Assembly: GCF_003049685.1 (NCBI RefSeq)
Contig: NZ_PYSY02000001.1
Span: 1,798,001-1,862,000 of the forward strand
From: Brucella pituitosa
Lineage (GTDB): Bacteria > Pseudomonadota > Alphaproteobacteria > Rhizobiales > Rhizobiaceae
DNA: 64,000 nucleotides
Direction of reading: 5' to 3'
In this document: positions 19,052 to 25,896 of the stretch, one piece after another
Numbering within the stretch: the stretch's first letter is position 1
How the letters are laid out: every line of letters begins with the position of its first letter
Position numbers and translations under genes: made by a program
Notes under the pieces: generated by a model
Told to the model about the DNA's origin: nothing
Databases searched by the model: none
The model's input: only the letters and a program-made list of their open reading frames with translations

Positions 19052-19546
19052 TTATGCATAGAATGCTGAGTGATAGGTCACTTTGCCTTTCGGCATTTCA
19101 CCGTCAATCAGAAGGCATTGGAAATACTCAGGCGGAACACCGTCAAGTCTGAGTCCTTCATCAACCTTGAAACCAAAACGCTGATAGTAGCCCGGGTCAC
19201 CGAGCAATACGCAGCCTTTGGCTCCCACCTCTTGCAGTCGCAAAAGACCTTCTCGGATGAGTGTACTACCAATTCCCTCACCTTGCCTGCCCGGCTGAAC
19301 CGACACGGGGCCAAGCCCGTACCAGTTGCAATCAGTACCATCGATGAGCACAGGCGAAAAAGCCACGTGACCAAGAAGAGACCCTTCTTCCTCAGCAACC
19401 AGTGACAAAGTCAGTGCCGATGCCAAACGAAGTGCATCGATGATAGCAGCCTCTTTCTGATTGCTATAAGGCACCCCGCGGAATGCCTCATCAGTCAGGC
19501 GACGAATTGCAGCGATGTCCCCTGGTTGCTCCTTGCGGATATGCAT
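19052..19546 (-). CDS. GNAT N-acetyltransferase, YjhQ-like partner of the YjhX protein
   Basis: GNAT-fold acetyltransferase of 164 residues with the acetyl-CoA loop VQPGRQGEGIGSTLIREGL and the C-terminal LGDPGYYQRFGFK motif typical of the COG3153 branch. Directly downstream of a yjhX homologue with overlapping ends: the yjhX TGA overlaps an in-frame ATG (19561), while AAGGAGGG gives best spacing to ATG 19546, which I chose. In E. coli, yjhX (topAI) and yjhQ are adjacent, TopAI inhibits topoisomerase I and YjhQ (a GNAT protein) counteracts it. By synteny this could be the antitoxin; activity is inferred, and a stand-alone acetyltransferase remains possible. Confidence 0.8.
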   Translation of the reverse strand: MHIRKEQPGDIAAIRRLTDEAFRGVPYSNQKEAAIIDALRLASALTLSLVAEEEGSLLGHVAFSPVLIDGTDCNWYGLGPVSVQPGRQGEGIGSTLIREGLLRLQEVGAKGCVLLGDPGYYQRFGFKVDEGLRLDGVPPEYFQCLLIDGEMPKGKVTYHSAFYA

Positions 19547-19557
19547 CATACCCTCCT

Positions 19558-19812
19558 TCATCGATTATTGGCTTGTGCACGGACGTTGATGCGTCCTTTA
19601 AGCGAAATGCGATACGCGCCGCCTGCGCGGGATTCGATCAGCCGCTTCCGGCGCAACTGCTGAAAGACAGCCATTGTGCAATCGGAAAGCAGATAACCTT
19701 CGCGGGTATAACATTCGATTTCGCAGATACGTCCGTCTTCGCGCAGGTGGCGGATATAGCCCCCCTGCGCCAGCACGTGCAGTACGCGCTGTTCAATGCG
19801 TGAGATATTCAT
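19558..19812 (-). CDS. yjhX: YjhX/TopAI-family protein (UPF0386), putative toxin
   Basis: 84-residue protein matching the UPF0386/YjhX family from end to end: MNISRIEQRVLHVLAQGG, IECYTREGYLLSDCTMAVFQQL, KRLIES, and the C-terminal NVRAQANN. In E. coli the homologue TopAI binds and inhibits DNA topoisomerase I. I chose ATG 19812 since the family starts MNxSRxEQR; in-frame starts at 19839 and 19848 would add 9 or 12 residues. No strong ribosome site, suggesting weak or controlled translation. It overlaps the downstream GNAT gene, as in the E. coli toxin-antitoxin pair. Confidence 0.85.
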   Translation of the reverse strand: MNISRIEQRVLHVLAQGGYIRHLREDGRICEIECYTREGYLLSDCTMAVFQQLRRKRLIESRAGGAYRISLKGRINVRAQANNR

Positions 19813-19920
19813 TGTCGTTAATGCCTGGATGGAAACCATGACAAGCACCAGCTCTCGCGGACAAACAAAAGTTTACCCACGGCCAATGCCGTTTCCGTCC
19901 CTGAACATCTGCGTGGATTA

Positions 19921-20022
19921 GAGCGCATCCCGAAAAGTGTGAAACGGTTTTCGGACAAAGATGCGCGTTAAAACAAATGATTAGAGCGCCGATCTGATCC
20001 AATCAGATCGAAACGCGCTCTA
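19921..20022. repeat. Palindromic intergenic repeat, two-part copy 4
   Basis: First unit GAGCGCATCCCGAAAAGTG...GATGCGCG, a linker AAAACAAATGA, second unit TTAGAGCGCCGATCTGAT...AAACGCGCTCTAA. The whole element starts TTAGAGCGC and ends GCGCTCTAA, so TA flanks both ends. Near-identical to the copy at 59760. It lies upstream of yjhX, about 110 bases from its start. Confidence 0.85.
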
Positions 20023-20128
20023 AAACCCGCAGTTATCGTTCGGAACGATCAGAGGCTTCCGACAATCTCCAGCATCAACAATTCCCATTAACGCAGACCC
20101 AGACTAATGATGGGTCACAAAAAAGACA

Positions 20129-20148
20129 GGAGGGCTCAAAAGCCCTCC
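20129..20148 (-). terminator. Hairpin after the LpxO-like gene
   Basis: GGAGGGCT, loop CAAA.. AGCCCTCC. On the minus strand it is followed by TGTCTTTTTTGTG, a T-rich tract, so termination of the hydroxylase transcript is likely. A second weaker pair GACCCA...TGGGTC lies at 20096-20116. Confidence 0.75.
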
Positions 20149-20189
20149 GGAAGATTATTTAAGAGTGCTGTAGCTTGAAGTCAAATCGC

Positions 20190-21026
20190 TCAGGCTTTTG
20201 GCTTGTTGCGAAGCTTTTCAGCTTGCGCATAGAACTTCTTTTCCCACTCATTGTGGTTGTCCAACCCTTCCTTGATGAAGGGGGTGAAGATCGCGAGATT
20301 CATCAGCGCCCAGTTGACGAACCGCGCAGGGAATTTCAACGGCTTCACAAAGTCGACGAACAGCACCACGCGCGTATGCTCGGTGTGGTTCCACGCTTCA
20401 TGCTCATAGGCATCGTCGAAAATCAGAACCTTACCTTCCTGCCAGTGACAAATCTGCTTATCGACGCGGATCGCAAGTTTGTCGGCAGGCTCCGGCACGA
20501 TCATGCCCATATGCAGACGCAACACGCCGTTATAAGGACCACGGTGCGGTGGCAGATGCTTGCCCGGCTCAAAGATCGAGAACATGGCGGTGGTCAGGCC
20601 CGGAATTTTCTGCACGGCATTCCATGTATTGGGGCATGCGCGAACGTTCTGCTCAGACTTCACGCCAAAACCGAGCAGGAAGAACGTCTTCCAGTGATTA
20701 TCCGTCGAGATCGTTTTTACGTCTGATGAAATATCCTGAAAGGACGGCAGTTCGCTCTGCCGCAGCAGAACCTTTTCCAGCTCCGCACGGATAGCCGGAT
20801 ATTCCTTCTCAACCTCTGCTGCCCAAGGAAAGGTGGCATTGTCATAAACAGGCGGATTGCCAAGCTTTGCATATTTGAGATTAAGCCGCTCTGCCCAGGC
20901 AACGATCCCCATGAAGAAACGTGTTACCGCACCCGGACGCTCCATAGGCGCGATACCGTCAGTACCAAAATTCTGCTTGGGATCAGTGGCCGTATTCTGC
21001 GAAGTCGATGTATCGGAAGAGGACAT
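20190..21026 (-). CDS. Aspartyl/asparaginyl beta-hydroxylase-fold protein, LpxO-like
   Basis: Fe(II)/2-oxoglutarate-dependent dioxygenase of the LpxO/aspartyl-asparaginyl hydroxylase family, which hydroxylates acyl chains of lipid A or ornithine lipids. Seen in 278 residues: NAVQKIPGLTTAMFSIFEPGKHLPPHRGPYNGVLRLHMG with the first iron-ligand His and the HRGPY motif, WQEGKVLIFDDAYEHEAWN with the second His, and RVVLFVDFVKPL. ATG 21026 follows AAAGAGCAAAG. Unlike E. coli-type LpxO there is no strongly hydrophobic N-terminus, although a weak amphipathic segment precedes residue 200. The substrate lipid is inferred only. Confidence 0.8.
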   Translation of the reverse strand: MSSSDTSTSQNTATDPKQNFGTDGIAPMERPGAVTRFFMGIVAWAERLNLKYAKLGNPPVYDNATFPWAAEVEKEYPAIRAELEKVLLRQSELPSFQDISSDVKTISTDNHWKTFFLLGFGVKSEQNVRACPNTWNAVQKIPGLTTAMFSIFEPGKHLPPHRGPYNGVLRLHMGMIVPEPADKLAIRVDKQICHWQEGKVLIFDDAYEHEAWNHTEHTRVVLFVDFVKPLKFPARFVNWALMNLAIFTPFIKEGLDNHNEWEKKFYAQAEKLRNKPKA

Positions 21027-21050
21027 TCTTTGCTCTTTCAAATCAGGCGC

Positions 21051-21152
21051 TTGAGACGCGCCGATTTGATTGAATCAGATCGGTGCGCCTCAACCCTTTT
21101 TATTGAAGCATAATCTTATCGATCCTCGTTTCACTCCGGTCGGATTATGCTC
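21051..21152. repeat. Divergent palindromic repeat pair upstream of the LpxO-like gene
   Basis: Unit one: TTGAGACGCGCCGAT...ATCGGTGCGCCTCAA (21051-21093). Unit two: AGCATAATC...GATTATGCT (21107-21151), with diverged interior resembling the CCGAAAAGTG-type core. It occupies the interval between the LpxO-like start and the cca end and could fold in the mRNA leader. Confidence 0.65.
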
Positions 21153-21212
21153 TAAAACGGAACTTACGATATAAACTCAGAAAATCGCGGCGTGATTTTG
21201 TATAATCAACCG

Positions 21213-22496
21213 TCAATCGTTCATTTTATTGCGATCAAGTTTGTCCAGAAGCGCTTCGTGGTCAAGACTAAAACCTGAGTCAATCCAGAGAGTTTCCAAC
21301 TCGCGCAGCTTTTCGCCCAAAACGGGGCCTTTCTCGACGCCAAGGCGAAGAAGATCGCCACCCGTAACCGGGAACACCGGCGCTTCATAGCTTTGAACAG
21401 CCTCAAGCAGACGCGCGTAACCACCTGCACGGATCATGGCCTCATCACTGCCGATCGCTTCATTGCGTGCTTGGGCATAGCTGAGTTGAATGCGATCCAG
21501 GACTGCCTGCTTACTGCCACGATAGACTAGCTTTTTCAGCGCCTGTTCAGACATTTCCGGCTTGATGGCATCAGCCCGCGCCCATGCTTCAAGCCGTGCC
21601 CGTTCTGCGTTCGACATTTTAAGCCGCTTGCCCATAGCATCGACGCGAGCCGTATCCGGCGGAATCATGCTTTCAAGCCGCAACAAAGCATCCACAGGCC
21701 AGCCAAGATCGCCTTCTGTACGCACGAGGCCATGGATCGAATCGATGCCCCATTTTTCGCTTTCGGGCAGAATGGCGGTGAGGACACCAGCCTGCCGCAT
21801 CCACAAAAGCGCACGCGAAGGATCTGGGGCAGCAAGGAGCTTCTTGAGTTCTGACCAGACGCGCTCGGCAGAAAGCTGATCGAGGCCATCCTTGAGACGC
21901 GCACTGGCGCGCAGGCCATCGGTTTCGGGACGACCCGAACCATACCAGGCAAAGAAGCGGAAGAACCGCAGGATACGTAAATAATCTTCCCGGATACGCG
22001 CTTCGGCATCGCCGATGAAACGCAGTGTCTGCGTTTCAATATCGGCCAGCCCGCCAACAAAATCGATCACCGCGCCATCAACCGTTGCGTAAAGCGCATT
22101 GATCGTGAAATCACGTCGCTCGGCATCCGCTTTCCAGTCCGTACCGAAAGCCACTTTGGCATGGCGACCATCGGTTTCGATATCCTTGCGCAATGTTGTC
22201 ACTTCAAAGGGGTGCCCCTGAACGACAACCGTCACCGTGCCATGCTCAATACCGGTCGGCACGGGCTTGAAGCCTGCCTCCTGCGCAAGTCGTACAGTAT
22301 CCTGCGGCAGATGCGTGGTAGCCAAATCGATATCACTGACTTTTGTGCCCAGCAGCGTGTTGCGCACAGCACCGCCGACCACGCGCGCTTCGCCACCATC
22401 ACGGTTCAATGCTGCAAAAAGCGCCTGAAGTGGCTTCGCCTTCAGCCAATCGGCACGGCTAGAAATATTGATGGAATGAATGCGTGTCTCGCTCAA
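21213..22496 (-). CDS. cca: CCA tRNA nucleotidyltransferase
   Basis: Class II polymerase-beta-fold enzyme that adds or repairs the CCA end of tRNAs. Seen in 427 residues: EARVVGGAVRNTLLG, the catalytic DIDLATT, EVTTLRKDIETDGRHA, AERRDFTINALY (template-forming region) and RILRFFRFFAWYG. No HD domain is evident. The start is TTG overlapping the upstream NUDIX stop (TTGA), with only a weak AGG before it, suggesting coupled translation; no in-frame ATG fits the family length. Poly(A) polymerase of the same family cannot be fully excluded. Confidence 0.93.
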   Translation of the reverse strand: MSETRIHSINISSRADWLKAKPLQALFAALNRDGGEARVVGGAVRNTLLGTKVSDIDLATTHLPQDTVRLAQEAGFKPVPTGIEHGTVTVVVQGHPFEVTTLRKDIETDGRHAKVAFGTDWKADAERRDFTINALYATVDGAVIDFVGGLADIETQTLRFIGDAEARIREDYLRILRFFRFFAWYGSGRPETDGLRASARLKDGLDQLSAERVWSELKKLLAAPDPSRALLWMRQAGVLTAILPESEKWGIDSIHGLVRTEGDLGWPVDALLRLESMIPPDTARVDAMGKRLKMSNAERARLEAWARADAIKPEMSEQALKKLVYRGSKQAVLDRIQLSYAQARNEAIGSDEAMIRAGGYARLLEAVQSYEAPVFPVTGGDLLRLGVEKGPVLGEKLRELETLWIDSGFSLDHEALLDKLDRNKMND

Positions 22497-23131
22497 GCGT
22501 AGAGCCTTTCATAAAGTCCGCGAATGATCCCTGCGGTCACACCCCAGATGAATCGTTCGTGATATGGCATTGCGTAATAAAAACGTTCCTGACCGTTGAA
22601 CAGTCGGCTTTCGCGCCGATGGTTGGCCGGGTTCATAAGGAATGAAAGCGGCACTTCAAATATATCCGCCACCTCGTCCGGATTGGGATACACGTCAAAA
22701 GGCGTGTTAACGACCGCCAGAACAGGGGTGATCGAAAACCCGCTGCCCGTCAGATAGCGCGGCATATGCCCGATGATTTCAGCCCGTTCGGAGATAAGCC
22801 CGATTTCCTCGTTGGCTTCGCGTAGCGCTGCATTTTCAGCCGTACCGTCTTCCGGGTCGATCGCGCCGCCCGGAAAAGCAATCTGGCCAGAATGCTTGCG
22901 CAATTTTTCAGTGCGCCGCGTCAGCAGCAACGTCGCCTCCGGTCCACGATCCACCACCGGTACGAGCACGGCAGCATCACGCATTTTCGATGTGACCATG
23001 GCTTGTGTGAATTCCGGGTTGAGCGAATAGTCTCCGGTCAGATCGTCATGATCCGGCTGCCAGTTGCGCACGCGCTCGGCAAAATCACTCGCAGAAAAAG
23101 CCGGAAAGAGATGTGGTGCACGCTCATTCAT
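22493..23131 (-). CDS. NUDIX hydrolase, CoA pyrophosphatase type
   Basis: NUDIX enzyme of 212 residues, probably cleaving coenzyme A (NudL type) to 4'-phosphopantetheine and ADP. Seen: LLLTRRTEKLRKHSGQIAFP, which is the CoA-class signature just before the NUDIX box, and GAIDPEDGTAENAALREANEEIG, where all catalytic Glu residues are present. Start ATG overlaps the DUF1285 stop (ATGA), and its own stop overlaps the cca start, so three genes are translationally coupled. Confidence 0.92.
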   Translation of the reverse strand: MNERAPHLFPAFSASDFAERVRNWQPDHDDLTGDYSLNPEFTQAMVTSKMRDAAVLVPVVDRGPEATLLLTRRTEKLRKHSGQIAFPGGAIDPEDGTAENAALREANEEIGLISERAEIIGHMPRYLTGSGFSITPVLAVVNTPFDVYPNPDEVADIFEVPLSFLMNPANHRRESRLFNGQERFYYAMPYHERFIWGVTAGIIRGLYERLYA

Positions 23132-23793
23132 TGAAGGGCGACCTCCAGTGCATCGGTAGGCATGATTGGAAAAATCACTCCATTTGAGCGCACCGCAAAC
23201 ATCGACACGCCATCAACCGCAATCTCTTCGCCGAGTGCGACGAGATCATACATCACAGCCCGCGTCAGCAATGCTTCCAGTCGACCGCGAACGAGCACAT
23301 ATGGCTTGAGGCCTCCACTGTTCTTTTCAATGATAAAGCGTAGCGGATGCTCATCACCCACTTCGATCACATCTCCGACATTGGTCCGCAAAGTCAGCTT
23401 CTGCGCCTCTCCCTCGCCCGAAACCTGCATTTCAACGGCAATGAAATGCGCGTCCTCCACGCGAATCCCAACTTTCTCCACCGGCGTTACAAGATAGGTT
23501 TTTCCGTCTTCATCCTTGCGCAGCACAGTCGAGAACAGTCGCACAAGCTGAGGGCGTCCAATGGGTGTCCCCATATAGAACCATGTTCCGTCAGCACGGA
23601 TTTCCATATCCAGATCGCCGCAAAACTCTGGATTCCAGCGTTCCACAGGCGGAATTCCACGTTCTTTCGTCGCCGGTCCGCTATGGGCATCGGCGTGGGC
23701 GCGTGCAATCAGAGCTTCCAGTCCGCCAGCACTCGCAGCCGCCTTCATTGAACTTTGCGGCTCATGTTTGCCGTTAGGGGTGCTTTTTGTCAT
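23128..23793 (-). CDS. DUF1285 family protein
   Basis: Conserved alphaproteobacterial protein of 221 residues. The DUF1285 core is visible as WNPEFCGDLDMEIRADGTWFYMGTPIGRPQLVRLFSTVLRK (quoted in parts), YLVTPVEKVGIRVEDAHF and HPLRFI. An Ala/Gly-rich N-terminal stretch of about 45 residues precedes it. Cytosolic, no membrane segment. Function unknown. First gene of the DUF1285-NUDIX-cca operon and divergent from the moxR operon, 163 bases apart, an arrangement I believe is widespread in alphaproteobacteria (inference). Confidence 0.87.
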   Translation of the reverse strand: MTKSTPNGKHEPQSSMKAAASAGGLEALIARAHADAHSGPATKERGIPPVERWNPEFCGDLDMEIRADGTWFYMGTPIGRPQLVRLFSTVLRKDEDGKTYLVTPVEKVGIRVEDAHFIAVEMQVSGEGEAQKLTLRTNVGDVIEVGDEHPLRFIIEKNSGGLKPYVLVRGRLEALLTRAVMYDLVALGEEIAVDGVSMFAVRSNGVIFPIMPTDALEVALQ

Positions 23794-23956
23794 CCGACTC
23801 GGTTATTCCTGCTCGAATGTGATTAAAATGCATAGAGTCATGAAATAGTCACCGTTTCACGGCTTGTCAGCATTATAGTGCGATTTAAGTTTCAGAGGCA
23901 GTCGCCTTCAGTCCGGTTCTCCGCCCAATCATATGCGGAAATATTGCGAGGTCCCT

Positions 23957-24976
23957 ATGAGCGTTGTTGTTACGCCCGAAGCCGCTAATTCCTCTACAGC
24001 TTACAATGAAATTGTTGCCGAAGCCGAACGCGCCCTCGCTGACATCGCACGCATCAAGGAGAATGTCGGCACCGTTATCTTCGGGCAGGAAAGCGTTATT
24101 GAACGCGCGCTCGTTGCGATTCTCGCAGGTGGTCATGCACTGCTCGTCGGCGTGCCTGGCCTTGCCAAGACAAAGCTTGTCGAAACTCTGGGAACCGTTC
24201 TTGGCCTGTCGGGCCAGCGTATTCAGTTCACGCCGGACCTGATGCCATCGGACATTATCGGTTCGGAAGTGATGGAGCAGGACGCTGACGGTCGCCGTTC
24301 CTTCCGCTATCTCAAGGGACCAATCTTCACCCAACTTCTGATGGCCGACGAAATCAACCGTGCCTCGCCGCGCACCCAGTCCGCGCTGTTGCAGGCCATG
24401 CAGGAATATCACGTGACCGTTGCCGGTCAGCGTTATGATCTGCCCGCCCCATTCCACGTGCTTGCCACGCAAAACCCTCTGGAGCAGGAAGGCACCTATC
24501 CTCTGCCCGAAGCCCAGCTTGATCGCTTTCTGATGCAGATCGATATCCTCTATCCTGAACTGGATGCTGAGCGCCGTATCCTGCTTGAAACCACAGGCGT
24601 AACCGAGGCCAAGGCTCATGCAATTCTCGATGCGGATCGACTGCGTCAGATGCAGGCACTTGTGCGTCGCATGCCGGTTTCCGAAAGCGTGGTTGATGCA
24701 ATTTTGAAATTGGTGCGCTCGGCACGACCGGATGCAGACAATGATCATGCAAAGAAGCACATCGCCTGGGGTCCAGGTCCACGCGCCAGTCAGGCGCTGA
24801 TGCTCTGTGCGCGCGCACGTGCACTTTACGAGGGTCGCCTCGCGCCATCCATTGATGATGTGAAGGCTCTGGCCGAACCGGTTCTGCAGCATCGTATGGC
24901 GCTCAATTTTGCAGCACGTGCCGATGGTATGCATGTTCGCAATGTCATTGCCAATTTGGTGAAGGCTGCTGCCTGA
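23957..24976 (+). CDS. moxR: MoxR-type AAA+ ATPase
   Basis: AAA+ chaperone of the MoxR family (339 residues), thought to help assemble or activate VWA-domain partners. Seen: Walker A GGHALLVGVPGLAKTKL, ITPDLMPSDIIG-type pore region (FTPDLMPSDIIGSE), Walker B LLMADEINRASPRTQSALL, sensor 1 VLATQNPLEQEGTYPLPEAQ, arginine finger region LDRFLM and sensor 2 GPGPRASQALML. ATG 23957 has GCGAGG upstream. It overlaps the DUF58 gene by one base (TGATG), the first of four coupled genes. Confidence 0.95.
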   Translation: MSVVVTPEAANSSTAYNEIVAEAERALADIARIKENVGTVIFGQESVIERALVAILAGGHALLVGVPGLAKTKLVETLGTVLGLSGQRIQFTPDLMPSDIIGSEVMEQDADGRRSFRYLKGPIFTQLLMADEINRASPRTQSALLQAMQEYHVTVAGQRYDLPAPFHVLATQNPLEQEGTYPLPEAQLDRFLMQIDILYPELDAERRILLETTGVTEAKAHAILDADRLRQMQALVRRMPVSESVVDAILKLVRSARPDADNDHAKKHIAWGPGPRASQALMLCARARALYEGRLAPSIDDVKALAEPVLQHRMALNFAARADGMHVRNVIANLVKAAA

Positions 24977-25896
24977 TGGTGATCGGCGCGGAAGTTTCAT
25001 CATCAGATCACAAGGATACACTGGCTCGTGCACGTGCGCGGGCATCGAGTATTCCTGATCTGCTGGTCGAAGCGCAGCGTGTCGTCAACACTGTGATGAA
25101 TGGCTGGCATGGTCGTCGCAAACGCGGCCCCGGCGAAAACTTCTGGCAATTCCGACCCTATGTGCAGGGCGAGTCTCTCGTCCACATCGACTGGCGACGT
25201 TCAGCGCGGGACGATCATACCTATGTGCGTGACCGCGAATGGGAGTCGGCACACACAGTCTGGCTATGGTGCGATTTCTCGCCCTCCATGCTTTATCGTT
25301 CACAACTCTCGCCTGTTTCGAAAGAAGCGCGTTCGTTAGTGCTCACCCTGGCACTGGCAGAACTGCTCTCCCGCTCAGGCGAACGCATCGCTTTCCCATC
25401 CTTGTTGCAGCCCTTTTCGGCCCGCAATGGTGCGGAACGTCTGGCGGGTGCCTTAATGCATGACAATTCTGCCCGCCCTTTGCCCGATATCGATCAGATA
25501 CGCCGTTTCTCTGAAGTGGTGCTCGTTTCCGATTTCCTGCATCCGCTCGATGAGTTGACGGAATTGCTCGATAGTCTGGCGCGTCGTGGTGTGCGCGCAC
25601 ATCTGGTGGAAGTGGCGGACCCCGCAGAAGAAACCTTCCCCTATTCCGGCCGCACCGAATTTCGCGATCCTGAAACGGGAGTCACCCTCGTGGCGGGCCG
25701 CGCAGAAACCTATGCCGAAGACTATCGCCGTCTTTATGTAGCCCGTCGGGATACACTGGCCGATTTTTGCAGACGCCTTGGTTGGAGCTTTATCGTGCAT
25801 CGTACGGACACACCCGCCACGCAGGCATTGTCGCGACTGCATGATGCTCTCAGCGCATCCTCACAAGTATCCTCTTGGGGAGGCTCGCGCTCATGA
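24976..25896 (+). CDS. DUF58 protein with VWA-type metal site
   Basis: DUF58 protein of 306 residues, usual partner of MoxR. Seen: the DUF58 hallmark GRRKRGPGENFWQFRPYVQGESLVHIDWRRSARDDHTYVRDREW (in parts), then VWLWCDFSPSMLYRS where DFSPS fits the MIDAS DxSxS motif of von Willebrand A domains, and VVLVSDFLHPLDE for the later metal-site Asp. Overlaps both neighbours (TGATG before, ATGA after). Predicted cytosolic or peripherally membrane-bound; the physiological target is unknown. Confidence 0.92.
   Translation: MVIGAEVSSSDHKDTLARARARASSIPDLLVEAQRVVNTVMNGWHGRRKRGPGENFWQFRPYVQGESLVHIDWRRSARDDHTYVRDREWESAHTVWLWCDFSPSMLYRSQLSPVSKEARSLVLTLALAELLSRSGERIAFPSLLQPFSARNGAERLAGALMHDNSARPLPDIDQIRRFSEVVLVSDFLHPLDELTELLDSLARRGVRAHLVEVADPAEETFPYSGRTEFRDPETGVTLVAGRAETYAEDYRRLYVARRDTLADFCRRLGWSFIVHRTDTPATQALSRLHDALSASSQVSSWGGSRS

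Noticed and set aside
23885..25045. 386-codon open frame antisense to moxR
   Set aside because: Shadow of moxR; low-complexity translation without motifs, no ribosome site.
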